From the NCBI GenBank assembly GCA_964605185.1, contig CAZSBF010000032.1:1-42254 (forward strand): 42,254 bases of DNA, given 5' to 3'. Position 1 is the first letter of the stretch; each line of letters starts with the position of its first letter. The translations under genes were made by a program, and so were the position numbers. The DNA comes from JACRIM01 sp964605185 (GTDB lineage: Bacteria; Planctomycetota; Phycisphaerae; UBA1845; UTPLA1). The notes below the pieces were generated by a model, which saw nothing but the letters and a program-made list of their open reading frames with translations, was not told the origin of the DNA and made no database searches. Positions 8,182 through 16,163 of the stretch are shown piece after piece.

Positions 8182-9027
8182 CTACGAAAAGCTGTGCAGC
8201 AGCGACCCCACCACCAGCCCCCAACCATCGGCAAGCACGAACAACATCAATTTGAACGGCAGCGAGATCAGCACGGGCGGGAGCATCATCATGCCCATGC
8301 TGATGAGGATGGACGCGATGACCATGTCGATGACGAGAAAGGGCAGATAAATCTTGAAGCCCATGACGAACGACGTCTTGAGTTCGCTCAGGACAAACGC
8401 GGAGATCAACTCGGCCAGACCCACCTTCTCGCGATTGAGCTGCGCGCCGTCGGGCAGCGGGCCGTGGACATATTCGCTGAAGACATACACATGCTCCTCA
8501 TTCCCGGCGGACTCGATCTGCTTGAACATGAAGGCCCGCAGCGGCTTTGCCCCACGCTCGAACGATTCGGCCTGCCCGAGTTTTCCGTCGAGATAGGGAT
8601 CGATCGCTTCGGTTTTCATTTCGCGCCAGGTTGGCGTCATGACGAGCAGGGTCATGATGAGGGCGAGGCCGGTGAGCACTTGGCCGGGAGGAAGCTGCTG
8701 CGTACCGATGGCCTGCCGAAGAAGCGCCAGGACAATCATGATGCGCGTAAAGCTGGTCATCATGATCAGGATGGACGGCGCGATGGTGAGCACCGTCATG
8801 AGGACGAGGATGCGAAGCGAGGCGCTCACGCCCTTGCCGTCGGTCGCCACGGGGGCCATTTGCGAAAGGTCGGGAACGCCGAGGGGGTTGTCGAAGGCCG
8901 GCGCGGCGGTCGATGCGGCCGAATTGGTGGAGACTTGCGCGAACGCCGTGCGTGCGACGCCCGGCATCATCCAGAAGCCGAGTATCGTGACGAATGTTAT
9001 TCGCAGCATCCTGTCGCACCTGTGCAC
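8182..9027 (-). CDS. fliP: Flagellar export gate protein FliP
   Basis: About 281 residues. A signal peptide (LRITFVTILGFWMMPGVART) leads to a periplasmic stretch and then the conserved FliP core: LTIAPSILIMMTSFTRIMIV, LLRQAIGTQQLPPGQVLTGLAL, the periplasmic loop, and FVMGFKIYLPFLVIDMVIAS. I place the start at the GTG at 9027 because AAAGGAG sits 7 bases upstream; the ATG at 9009 has a weaker site, and starts further out would overlap fliO. FliP pentamers form the export pore with FliR. It follows fliO and precedes fliQ by 9 bp. Confidence 0.95.
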   Translation of the reverse strand: MHRCDRMLRITFVTILGFWMMPGVARTAFAQVSTNSAASTAAPAFDNPLGVPDLSQMAPVATDGKGVSASLRILVLMTVLTIAPSILIMMTSFTRIMIVLALLRQAIGTQQLPPGQVLTGLALIMTLLVMTPTWREMKTEAIDPYLDGKLGQAESFERGAKPLRAFMFKQIESAGNEEHVYVFSEYVHGPLPDGAQLNREKVGLAELISAFVLSELKTSFVMGFKIYLPFLVIDMVIASILISMGMMMLPPVLISLPFKLMLFVLADGWGLVVGSLLHSFS

Positions 9028-9058
9028 CGCGCAACTCCTTTGCGCAATGGATGTCGTG

Positions 9059-9829
9059 TCACGCCGTGGACACGGAATCCGCTGCATTCACCGGCTCCGC
9101 CGATGATTCGAATCGAGACCAGTTCCGCACGCGGGAGAGCAAATCCTGAACTTCGGTTGCCGCTCGCGCACGCGTGGAATTGCCGCCGACGGGCGAGTCG
9201 GCGGAGTCGTTTACGTCGGTCGGCGCGGGCTGCGCCGCCATTCGAGAGAATATGGATGAAAAGGACTGCGGCGTCGCGGCCTGAACGCCTGCGACGAGTC
9301 CGGCGATCTCTTCCGGATCATGAATCTCCGCAAGCGTCGAAATGTGTTCGGGCGTAACGCCGATGCACACCACGCGCCGGCCCAGTCGAACGAGGCATAG
9401 GCTCTGCTTGCCGGAGAGATAGTGCCTTCCGAGAATCTGCAGGCCGCCACGCGCGGAGATCCGCTGCGCCACCGGCGTCCAACGGCGAAGGGCCAGCGTG
9501 CCGCCGACGATCAACCCCAGCACCACGAGCATCGGCCAGAACAAATCCATTGTGCGCAATCCCGATTCGGCCTTGGCGACCGCGGGCTCACGCGTTGCAG
9601 TGAGTCGCCCACCATCGCGGCGCGGAAGCAATTGCTCCGGTTCTCCCGCGGTGGCTTGCTTCACCCATGATGCCACGGCATCCGGCGATGCGGACTCAAC
9701 CCCGGACTTGTTGCCGGGCGTCACCGAATCCGCGCAAAGAGTCGTCGCCACACATGCAACGATCAGCAAGGATGCGAGCACCCCAACGAAAATAACGCCA
9801 CGGGATTTCATGTGATGACGTGCCCCCAC
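9059..9829 (-). CDS. fliO: Flagellar biosynthesis protein FliO
   Basis: 256 residues, long for FliO (often 90-150). A cleavable-looking signal peptide (KSRGVIFVGVLASLLIVACV) is followed by a periplasmic linker, a second membrane helix at about 94-112 (LFWPMLVVLGLIVGGTLAL) and the cytoplasmic FliO core with GGLQILGRHYLSGKQSLCLV and LGRRVVCIGVTPEHISTLAEI. The tail is hydrophilic. FliO helps assemble the FliP ring. The GTG start overlaps the fliN stop (TAGTG); an ATG at 9811, six codons in, is the alternative and would start right at the signal peptide. Position between fliN and fliP supports the call. Confidence 0.88.
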   Translation of the reverse strand: MGARHHMKSRGVIFVGVLASLLIVACVATTLCADSVTPGNKSGVESASPDAVASWVKQATAGEPEQLLPRRDGGRLTATREPAVAKAESGLRTMDLFWPMLVVLGLIVGGTLALRRWTPVAQRISARGGLQILGRHYLSGKQSLCLVRLGRRVVCIGVTPEHISTLAEIHDPEEIAGLVAGVQAATPQSFSSIFSRMAAQPAPTDVNDSADSPVGGNSTRARAATEVQDLLSRVRNWSRFESSAEPVNAADSVSTA

Positions 9830-10377
9830 TACGCCGCCTCGGCATCGTTGCCGGGCAGAATCTCGCTGATGCGCACGCAGAAATTGTCATTCAGAACGAG
9901 CACTTCGCCGCGGGCAACAAGCCGGTCGTTCACCAGCACATCCACCGGATCGCCGGCGAGCTTGTCGAGTTCGACGACAGAGCCCTCGCCGAGACGGAGC
10001 ACTTCTTCGATCAGCATGGCGGCGCGGCCCAATTCGATTTTTACATCCAGTTCGACGTCGTTGAGCAGCCCGATCTTGCTGTCGACCGCCCCTTCCGGTG
10101 CGCCGGCGAACATGGGGAGATCCAGCGGCATTGCCGGTATTGACCCGCTACCAACGGAAATCGATTCCTCGTCCGCGGCCGCCATCATCGCGGCTGCCTG
10201 ATCCGCATCGTTCATGGCAGGTGCCGCGGCGTCGTCGACGTTTTCTTGATTTGGTTGAGGTGCCGCAGCGCTCTCTTCGACAGGCTCAGTCGGCGTCGGC
10301 GCGGCGGCATTCAGCGCGGCGTCGACGTCAGCGGGGTTTACTTCAGGATCCTGCGGAGTTGGGTTCTCACCGGACAT
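9829..10377 (-). CDS. fliN: Flagellar motor switch protein FliN, with long acidic N-terminal extension
   Basis: 182 residues. The C-terminal 80 or so form a FliN/SpoA domain: LLNDVELDVKIELGRAAMLI, VLRLGEGSVVELDKLAG, VDVLVNDRLVARGEVLVLND, FCVRISEIL. About 95 residues before it are acidic and Ala/Pro-rich. Within that extension, residues 13-26 (VNPADVDAALNAAA) and 55-71 (MNDADQAAAMMAAADEE) weakly recall the LSQxEIDALL segment at the N-terminus of FliM and FliY, which binds CheY-P or acts as a docking helix. FliN forms the lower C-ring. There is no fliM between fliL and fliN, its usual place. The SpoA domain is certain; the motif resemblance is tentative. Confidence 0.93.
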   Translation of the reverse strand: MSGENPTPQDPEVNPADVDAALNAAAPTPTEPVEESAAAPQPNQENVDDAAAPAMNDADQAAAMMAAADEESISVGSGSIPAMPLDLPMFAGAPEGAVDSKIGLLNDVELDVKIELGRAAMLIEEVLRLGEGSVVELDKLAGDPVDVLVNDRLVARGEVLVLNDNFCVRISEILPGNDAEAA

Positions 10378-10435
10378 GACTCATCACCTTCCATGGCGAC
10401 CACGGCATCCATGCCTTACGCGGAGCGAGACGAAG

Positions 10436-10972
10436 CTAGAACCCCGCGGGAATCGGCATGCATTCCGGGATCAGGATCTGCTCGAACTTATGTTCATCAC
10501 CGATCAGCGTGCTTAGTTCGTATCGCAAGAGCCGCTTGAGCGTCTCAAGCCCGGGCTCGGCCAGTTGCTTTTCCTCGGCGCTGCGAATGACGCGACCGAT
10601 GACATCCTCGACGGTGCTCTTGCGCTTTTCGAGGAAGCCCTTCACTTCGTCCAGTTCCTTACGGTTCACGCGGGCCGCCACCTTCACGCTGTAGAGCATG
10701 GTGCGGGCGCCGTTGCTGTTGGGGACACGAACCGAGACCACCGGAAGTTCGCTGCTTTCCTCCCAGGGTTTGGTCGTCGGGGCCAGCGGCTCCATACCGA
10801 CCGTCGGGTCCGGTTCGTGGCCGAGCATCTTCATCGTGGCGAAGATGGCAACGCCCTCGATGATCATCACGCCGCCAAAGAGCGCGAAGGTCAGCATCTT
10901 GCCCTTTTTCTTCGGGGCATCGGACTTGGCTTCCGCTTCGGGTGCGGCTGGTTTGGCTTCTTCTTTCGCCAT
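10436..10972 (-). CDS. fliL: Flagellar basal-body-associated protein FliL
   Basis: 178 residues. A charged Ala/Lys-rich cytoplasmic N-terminus, one membrane helix at about 27-48 (LTFALFGGVMIIEGVAIFAT), and a periplasmic domain with LYSVKVAARVNRKELDEVKG, a central helix (VEDVIGRVIRSAEEKQL) and a C-terminal LLRYELSTLIG followed by EQILIPECMPIP, matching FliL. The family surrounds the stator and modulates torque. The start has AAGGAA 5 bases upstream. It lies 58 bp before fliN and about 300 bp after flgE; the gap holds an inverted-repeat element. Sequence divergence lowers certainty slightly. Confidence 0.88.
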   Translation of the reverse strand: MAKEEAKPAAPEAEAKSDAPKKKGKMLTFALFGGVMIIEGVAIFATMKMLGHEPDPTVGMEPLAPTTKPWEESSELPVVSVRVPNSNGARTMLYSVKVAARVNRKELDEVKGFLEKRKSTVEDVIGRVIRSAEEKQLAEPGLETLKRLLRYELSTLIGDEHKFEQILIPECMPIPAGF

Positions 10973-11136
10973 GACGGTTCCTTGGTCGCGGGCCGGTGGC
11001 GCGCGACTGTTTCTTCTTTATCGGTCAATTGCTGCGCGTACTCAATGGCACTCGCGCGTGAAAAATCGCGGATGGTCGCACATTCATGCGCCCGGGGGCG
11101 CAGGAATTGCCGACTCCGATTGCGGCCCACTCAGAC
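10973..11136. other. Intergenic region upstream of fliL
   Basis: This is the flgE-proximal part of the gap before fliL. Read on the minus strand it contains an ACCGATAA near 11017 and a GGCAATTCCTGCGC near 11105, each a partial match to a sigma-28 or sigma-54 element but lacking the partner box. I see no convincing promoter or gene. A 79-codon frame that crosses it overlaps fliL out of phase and looks like a shadow. Confidence 0.5.
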
Positions 11137-11259
11137 TAGAGGCTATCCCAATATTGGTGTGGCGCTGTTTCGTCATTCCCGCGAAGGCGGGAATCCAGCA
11201 TATTCAAGGCACTCTGGACCCCCGCCTGCGCCGGGGTGACGGTTATGGGATAGCCTCTA
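11137..11259. mobile_element. MITE-like element with perfect 14-bp terminal inverted repeats
   Basis: TAGAGGCTATCCCA at 11137-11150 is the exact reverse complement of TGGGATAGCCTCTA at 11246-11259, and the whole element is 123 bp. Because both ends are bordered by TA, a 12-bp inverted repeat flanked by a TA duplication fits equally well; that is the target duplication of IS630/Tc1-like elements. Inside are two more stems: TCCCGC-GAAG-GCGGGA (within 11172-11198) and CCCCGCCTGCGCCGGGG (within 11214-11240), whose outer GTCA and TGAC ends also pair. There is no coding capacity. The right end lies 10 bp beyond the flgE stop, so flgE is intact. Confidence 0.75.
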
Positions 11260-11269
11260 CAAAACGACC

Positions 11270-12949
11270 TTATCGACGCGCGATCAGGAGCAGTTCCTGA
11301 AGCAACTGGTCGGAGGTGGAAATCACGCGGCTCGATGCTGAAAACGCGGTCGAGGAGGTAATCAGATTGATGAACTCGCGCGACAGGTCCACGTTGGAAA
11401 GTTCGAGCGTACCGGCGCTGACCTTGCCCGCGCCAAGAGTGAGCGGCGGCGTGATGCGGGCCTCGCCGCTGTTAGGACCGACAAAATACACATTGTTCGA
11501 GCGCGAAAGCAATCCGGCAGGATTGGCAAAGGTGCCGACGGCGATCTGCCCAATGACCTGATTCAGACCGTTGGAGAAGGTGCCGGTGATGATGCCGTCC
11601 TGTCCGACGCTGTAGTCGATCAGCGTGCCGGTCGAAAAGCCATCCTGGAAGTTCATCACCAGCGACGACTGGGCGGTGTTCAGGCCGCTGACGCTGGAGA
11701 AGTCGACCGCGACGGATACCGGATCGTTGGCACCGGTGCCCGCGCGGTTGATCAGAAGGCTGTTCGCCGGGCTGGAGACAAACTGACCGGCTGCGTCAAA
11801 GTTGATCGTACCGGTGCCGAGGTTGTAGCGGACATCCGAGTCATCCGCCGACGTGGCATAGAAGCGCCAGGTGCTGCTGGCCGTGGTCCGGGCTTCCAGC
11901 ACCATGGTGAGATCCACGCGGAGCGGCGTACCGAGCGAGTCATACACGACGAAGGACGTGTGGGCGCTTTCGCCCGTGGCCGCCTGAGTTTCGGTGAAGT
12001 TGAACGGCACTTGGGTTGCACCGTTGGTGACGAGCGTTCCCGCCTGAATTGCGATGGTGTTTTCGGTGCCGACGTTTCCGTTGATCTGGAGCCGGCCACC
12101 GACGACCGTCGAGCCCGGTGTTCCCCCGACGCCGGCGGTCGTGTCCACGCCAATCACTTCATCCATCCATGCGAGAAAATCATTGACCGTAGTTCCCGTG
12201 GTGCCGACGGTAAACTGCTCGACCGGCACTTCGCGGCCGCCCCGGCGAACGCCATTCACGGTGATGACATCGCCATTGGCGAGAAGAGCGGGCCCGCCGC
12301 CGGTGTTGTGCAAGTCGGTGAGCAGCGTCGTACCGGTGATGGCCGCGGCGCTGCCGTCTTCCAAGGCCTGCGAATCGAGAATCGTCCCCGCCGTGGCGAC
12401 GACACCGGTCGAGTTCAGCGTGCCGTTCATGTCGACGGTTTCGGTCGCCCGAGCGGTGGTCAGCGATCCGACCGGGATGGTGAGGTCCGTGACGTTTCCG
12501 GGAATCAACTCGAAATCGGAGTTGACAGCGTAGCCCTGCACGAAGAAGCCGTCCTGCGAGATCAGGCGATTGTCCGCGCTGAGCGAAAACGCGCCGTCGC
12601 GCGAAAACACGCGCTCATTCTCCGGCGTTCGCAACACGAAGAAACCGTCGCCTTCGATGGAAAGATCGCTGGGCACGCCGGTGGTCTCGACCGAGCCCGG
12701 CGTGAACGACCGTTGGATCGTGCCGATGGTGGATCCGAGGCCGATCTGCACGGGATTGGTGCCGCCCTGCCCGATTCCGGGCTTCGTGCCGGCCGAGAGG
12801 GTGCGCGAAAATTGTGACTGGAAGAGGGTGCGGGACCCTTTGAATCCGGTCGTGTTAATGTTGGCGATGTTGTCGCCAATGATATCCAGTCGAAACTGGC
12901 TGCTGTTCAATCCCGAAAGACCTGTAAAGAGAGCGGATGTCAACCCCAT
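11270..12949 (-). CDS. flgE: Flagellar hook protein FlgE
   Basis: 559 residues, longer than the enterobacterial protein (about 400) but normal for large hooks. The N-terminal rod/hook motif is present (FTGLSGLNSSQFRLDIIGDN, IANINTTGFKGSRTLFQSQF), followed by SIEGDGFFVLRTPENERVFSRDGAF. The middle is Thr/Gly/Ala-rich variable sequence forming the exposed domains. The C-terminus has the coiled family motif ELSNVDLSREFINLITSSTAF and SSRVISTSDQLLQELLLI. FlgE is exported by the flagellar apparatus and polymerises into the hook with FlgD as cap. GGGAG lies 10 bases before the ATG, and 72 bp separate it from flgD. Confidence 0.95.
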   Translation of the reverse strand: MGLTSALFTGLSGLNSSQFRLDIIGDNIANINTTGFKGSRTLFQSQFSRTLSAGTKPGIGQGGTNPVQIGLGSTIGTIQRSFTPGSVETTGVPSDLSIEGDGFFVLRTPENERVFSRDGAFSLSADNRLISQDGFFVQGYAVNSDFELIPGNVTDLTIPVGSLTTARATETVDMNGTLNSTGVVATAGTILDSQALEDGSAAAITGTTLLTDLHNTGGGPALLANGDVITVNGVRRGGREVPVEQFTVGTTGTTVNDFLAWMDEVIGVDTTAGVGGTPGSTVVGGRLQINGNVGTENTIAIQAGTLVTNGATQVPFNFTETQAATGESAHTSFVVYDSLGTPLRVDLTMVLEARTTASSTWRFYATSADDSDVRYNLGTGTINFDAAGQFVSSPANSLLINRAGTGANDPVSVAVDFSSVSGLNTAQSSLVMNFQDGFSTGTLIDYSVGQDGIITGTFSNGLNQVIGQIAVGTFANPAGLLSRSNNVYFVGPNSGEARITPPLTLGAGKVSAGTLELSNVDLSREFINLITSSTAFSASSRVISTSDQLLQELLLIARR

Positions 12950-13021
12950 GAGTCGTCATCTCCCGTGGCGAAATTAGGTTCCGTAGCGTTCGTTCGTTCG
13001 TACCCGTATTCGTTCGATCGT

Positions 13022-13669
13022 CTACAAACTGACTCCAGCGCCTGCGCCGGTGCCAAACAATGCATTCATGACGCCGCCGACCAGGCCGTTCTCCGGCACA
13101 AAGACGGGCTGCGGCGTCTTCAAGGCGGTGCGTGCTGTGTCGGCCTTGGCCGTGCGCTGCGTGGTCGTATCGCCGGACATCGCGCCGTTCATTTCCGTGA
13201 GGACACGCTCTCGCATGTCGGCAGGCAGGTTTTCGACCAGCGTCACGAAGCTGACCTTCTCGGCCGGTAGCTCGCGGCCATTGTGCAATTCAAGAATCGC
13301 ACTGCCGTCGTCCTCATAGCGCACACTGGTGACAACGCCATTGACCGCGACGGAGTTGCCGCCGGAATCCTTCAACGCGCCCTCCACGAATTGCCCGATG
13401 AGGCCGGACGTGGAGCCGAATCGCTGTTCGGCGGCGAGCGACGAGAGGGTCTTGGTGAGCGTCGACGATTGTTCCATCTGTCGGATGGAGGACATCTGAT
13501 TGAGCAGTGTCTGGTTATCCGTGGGCTTGAGCGGATCCTGCGACTGCAACTGAGCGATGAGCAGGCCGAAGAAATCCTCGCTCTGCAGGTCGTTGAAATT
13601 CTTGGTGGTGGTGGGTCGAATCGTCGCGGCGCTCGCCGTCGAGACTTTTCCAATTGCCTGTGGTGACAT
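13022..13669 (-). CDS. flgD: Hook assembly scaffolding protein FlgD
   Basis: 215 residues from the ATG at 13669, chosen because GGAG lies 7 bases upstream and the sequence before it is unlike the family. The conserved N-terminal segment is FNDLQSEDFFGLLIAQLQSQ and DPLKPTDNQTLLNQMSSIRQ, followed by a long helix and a beta-rich part (NSVAVNGVVTSVRYEDDGSA). The C-terminal tail with PVFVPENGLVGGVMNALFG is unlike standard FlgD and may be lineage-specific. FlgD caps the growing hook. It sits between fliK and flgE, the normal arrangement. Confidence 0.92.
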   Translation of the reverse strand: MSPQAIGKVSTASAATIRPTTTKNFNDLQSEDFFGLLIAQLQSQDPLKPTDNQTLLNQMSSIRQMEQSSTLTKTLSSLAAEQRFGSTSGLIGQFVEGALKDSGGNSVAVNGVVTSVRYEDDGSAILELHNGRELPAEKVSFVTLVENLPADMRERVLTEMNGAMSGDTTTQRTAKADTARTALKTPQPVFVPENGLVGGVMNALFGTGAGAGVSL

Positions 13670-13692
13670 CACAATCTCCTCGTGCGCCTTTG

Positions 13693-15492
13693 TTATGCAA
13701 CCAGGTTGACGGATCCAGCCAGACTCACGTCGGATTCCTCGACCCGCCGTGAGGCCTCGGCCGCGGCGGCCGCGATGTTGTCGGTCGAATGCGACGGCGA
13801 CCATTCGCGATGATCGCGCCACGAATCCGACGGGCGTTCGTCAAACCAGGATCTTTGTTGATGCGTTTGTTGACTGAGATCGCCCTGCGAATCCCGTGAA
13901 TCGCGGTGCGACGTGGTATCGTTTCCGGTTTCCGTCGTGCGAACGATGATTTCCGATCGTTCCACGCGGATGCCGTGGACCGACAGGGCGTCCTTCAATT
14001 CGGGCAGCCGCGCTTCGATCAGCTTCGCGGCGGCGGCGTTCTCGGCATCGACGCGGAGCGTCATGCCGGCCTCGTGCATGCGAATGTCGATCCGTAATTG
14101 CCCCAGCTCCGGCGGATCGAGTTTCAGCGTGGCCTGATGGTGGCCATCTCGACCGGCGGCACGAAGGAGCTGCGCGGTGGATGCGATCGGGTCGGCATCG
14201 GTCGTGCCCGCGTTGAGCAGGTTGGCGACGGTGGTTGACGCATGCGTAGCCTGTGGCGCGACTCGCTCTGTTTGGCGAGAGGCCGTCGTTGTCACCGCAC
14301 TGATCGAGCCATTGGTGGAAGGCGTGGACTGCGTCTTTGCTGAAGCATCGCCAGCTTGTGTGAGAAACTTACCGATGTTCGCGGCTGCGCCGTCGCCGGC
14401 GGCATTCAGCACTTTGACATCAACGACCTTCCCGACGGACTCCAGCGAAGCCACCGATGAACCGGCCTCATATCGCGATTGAGTGGTCTTCGATACGGTG
14501 CGGCTCTCCGCGTCCGACTGATTGTTCGCGGCAGAGTTTGATTCCTGATCGGCCCGATGCGCCTCGTTGATCTTCACCTTCTGCGACGTCGTGGAAGCGC
14601 GGGGATCAGCTTGAATTGTGTCTGAATTCTCCGACTGATTTCGAGTCGTCTTCAGTTCGCCCGTCGGGCGCGGAGCCGTCGGCGCGGCGTGCGCGGCCTT
14701 TTGGGAGATAGCTGCAGCAGAGGTCCGCTCAGTCCTTGCGTCAGTCGAAGTCGCTGATTGCTCCGCCACGTCGTCCGTCGCTTCGCTATTTTGTTCGGCG
14801 CGAGCATTCCGCTCGGTCTTGCGCGACGTGTCAGCACCCACCGCTTCCGCGTCAACCGTCTCAGTCGTCGGAATCGCGGGGGCCGCTGGATTTTGTGAAT
14901 TCTTCGCTGGTGTGAGGTTCAACGCTTTGATGAGATTCGTCAGGCCGCCCCGCGTCGCGTTGGATTCAACCCTTCCTTCGCGCTGATCAAGCGAAACGCT
15001 CTCGGCCGCCTCGGTCGATGAATCGACAGCGACGGGCTTATCAGGGGCGTTGATTTGAGCGGCCGGGACAACGACCGGTGCGTTCTCAATGGTCGCAGTT
15101 TGAGCAGCATTCGATTTGCTTTGGGTGTCGGAGTTCGTTGACGGCGCCGAAGCCTGAGATTCCGAACTTGTCGATGCCTCAGTGTCGGACTTGGATTCCG
15201 TCTTCTTGCCGGTCCGCGTGACCTCGGGCTTGCGGTCTTTCGGCTCCAGCGACGGACGCATCGCCTTCGACGAGTCATCGTCAATAGCGTCCGCGGTTGG
15301 ATTATCAGGGAGTCGCGGCCGCGGTGGACCGGGGTCACCGGTCGGCGGCGTTGGAATTTCCTGCGGCGTGCGCAGTGAATCGAGATAATCCTGAAAGCCG
15401 GTGCGACCAGTGCTCGTCGAGATCGCCGGCGGGGCAAGTCGTTGGGCGACCGGCGACCGAAGCAGTTCGGTCATGAGAGTGTTCGGCGCCAT
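13693..15492 (-). CDS. fliK: Flagellar hook-length control protein FliK
   Basis: 599 residues. The first 400 or so are low-complexity and hydrophilic, rich in Ser, Thr, Ala, Asp and Glu, as in FliK rulers. The C-terminal Flg_hook domain (about 425-515) is clear: HQATLKLDPPELGQLRIDIR, MTLRVDAENAAAAKLIEARL, PELKDALSVHGIRVERSEII. The tail is Ser/Asp/Arg-rich. FliK measures the hook while being exported and triggers the FlhB specificity switch. It lies 20 bp after the MotE-like gene and 23 bp before flgD. Confidence 0.92.
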   Translation of the reverse strand: MAPNTLMTELLRSPVAQRLAPPAISTSTGRTGFQDYLDSLRTPQEIPTPPTGDPGPPRPRLPDNPTADAIDDDSSKAMRPSLEPKDRKPEVTRTGKKTESKSDTEASTSSESQASAPSTNSDTQSKSNAAQTATIENAPVVVPAAQINAPDKPVAVDSSTEAAESVSLDQREGRVESNATRGGLTNLIKALNLTPAKNSQNPAAPAIPTTETVDAEAVGADTSRKTERNARAEQNSEATDDVAEQSATSTDARTERTSAAAISQKAAHAAPTAPRPTGELKTTRNQSENSDTIQADPRASTTSQKVKINEAHRADQESNSAANNQSDAESRTVSKTTQSRYEAGSSVASLESVGKVVDVKVLNAAGDGAAANIGKFLTQAGDASAKTQSTPSTNGSISAVTTTASRQTERVAPQATHASTTVANLLNAGTTDADPIASTAQLLRAAGRDGHHQATLKLDPPELGQLRIDIRMHEAGMTLRVDAENAAAAKLIEARLPELKDALSVHGIRVERSEIIVRTTETGNDTTSHRDSRDSQGDLSQQTHQQRSWFDERPSDSWRDHREWSPSHSTDNIAAAAAEASRRVEESDVSLAGSVNLVA

Positions 15493-15512
15493 GGAGGCGG
15501 ATCCTTCTGCGA

Positions 15513-16163
15513 TTATGTGCCTGCATTCAGGACCTCCGCCTGGGCCGCACGGCCGTCACGTACCATTTCCAAGACGCGTCCGATCCACTGACGCTCTTCT
15601 TCACTCTTGCATTCCCCTACGATCTTGCGAACCTTTCGGTCATCCATGCCTTTGAGCAAGGCCACGACATCGGCATCCTGCTTCTGTCGCAACAGCTCTT
15701 TGGCTTGTTTCGCCTTCAGGCCGCCGATGATCTCGGCTTCCTTCTGGAGGCCGCTCTCACCCGTCTGCTCCGCCTTCTTCTTCTCCATCTCGGCCAGTGC
15801 CGCCTTGGCGCCTTCCAGGCTTTCCCGGTCTCGCACCAGCGTCAGTTGCTGCGTCTCCAGCAGCTTCCAGCCATCCTGTATCTCTCGCGTCCGGCGATCC
15901 AGCTCGGTCCGCGTGATTTCATCCAGTTCCCGCATGCGACGCATTCGTTCGTCGCTCGGCGCCTCGTGCTGCGGGGCCTTTGCCATGGCCGGCATCGTCG
16001 TCGGCACGACATCGTGATGCTCGTCCTCCTGAAGCGCCGCGAACGCCTTGCGAATCCGCTCCTTCGTGAGCCAGTGCTTCGACTTGGCATAGCCAAGGGC
16101 ACCGCCGAGGGCGAGCATGTTGACGAGTGCGACCGCCGAAAGCACCGTGAAGACTCGTTTCAC
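15513..16163 (-). CDS. MotE-like flagellar protein (MgtE-N-like, membrane anchored)
   Basis: 216 residues. One N-terminal membrane helix (VFTVLSAVALVNMLALGGAL), a long charged coiled coil (about residues 70-150) and a C-terminal helical region KELLRQKQDADVVALLKGMD and DDRKVRKIVGECKSEE, which resembles the MgtE intracellular/FliG-middle-like fold seen in MotE. In alphaproteobacteria MotE is a periplasmic chaperone for MotC; here the location between fliJ and fliK suggests a flagellar role, either as an export-apparatus partner or in motor assembly. The GTG start overlaps the fliJ stop by 4 bases (GTGA). The family call rests on general architecture, so confidence is moderate. Confidence 0.65.
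   Translation of the reverse strand: MKRVFTVLSAVALVNMLALGGALGYAKSKHWLTKERIRKAFAALQEDEHHDVVPTTMPAMAKAPQHEAPSDERMRRMRELDEITRTELDRRTREIQDGWKLLETQQLTLVRDRESLEGAKAALAEMEKKKAEQTGESGLQKEAEIIGGLKAKQAKELLRQKQDADVVALLKGMDDRKVRKIVGECKSEEERQWIGRVLEMVRDGRAAQAEVLNAGT

Noticed and set aside
6182..9357. Long plus-strand open frames opposite the flagellar export genes
   Set aside because: They are His/Asp/Arg-rich antisense frames that arise from GC-rich codon bias; the minus-strand genes are unambiguous.
10891..11130. 79-codon minus-strand frame before fliL
   Set aside because: It overlaps fliL out of phase, is dominated by Lys/Arg/Pro typical of shadow frames, and lacks a ribosome-binding site.
12978..12993. 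Short GTTC direct repeat upstream of flgE
   Set aside because: About four copies of a 4-base unit in a 72-bp gap, without dyad or promoter features; probably chance.
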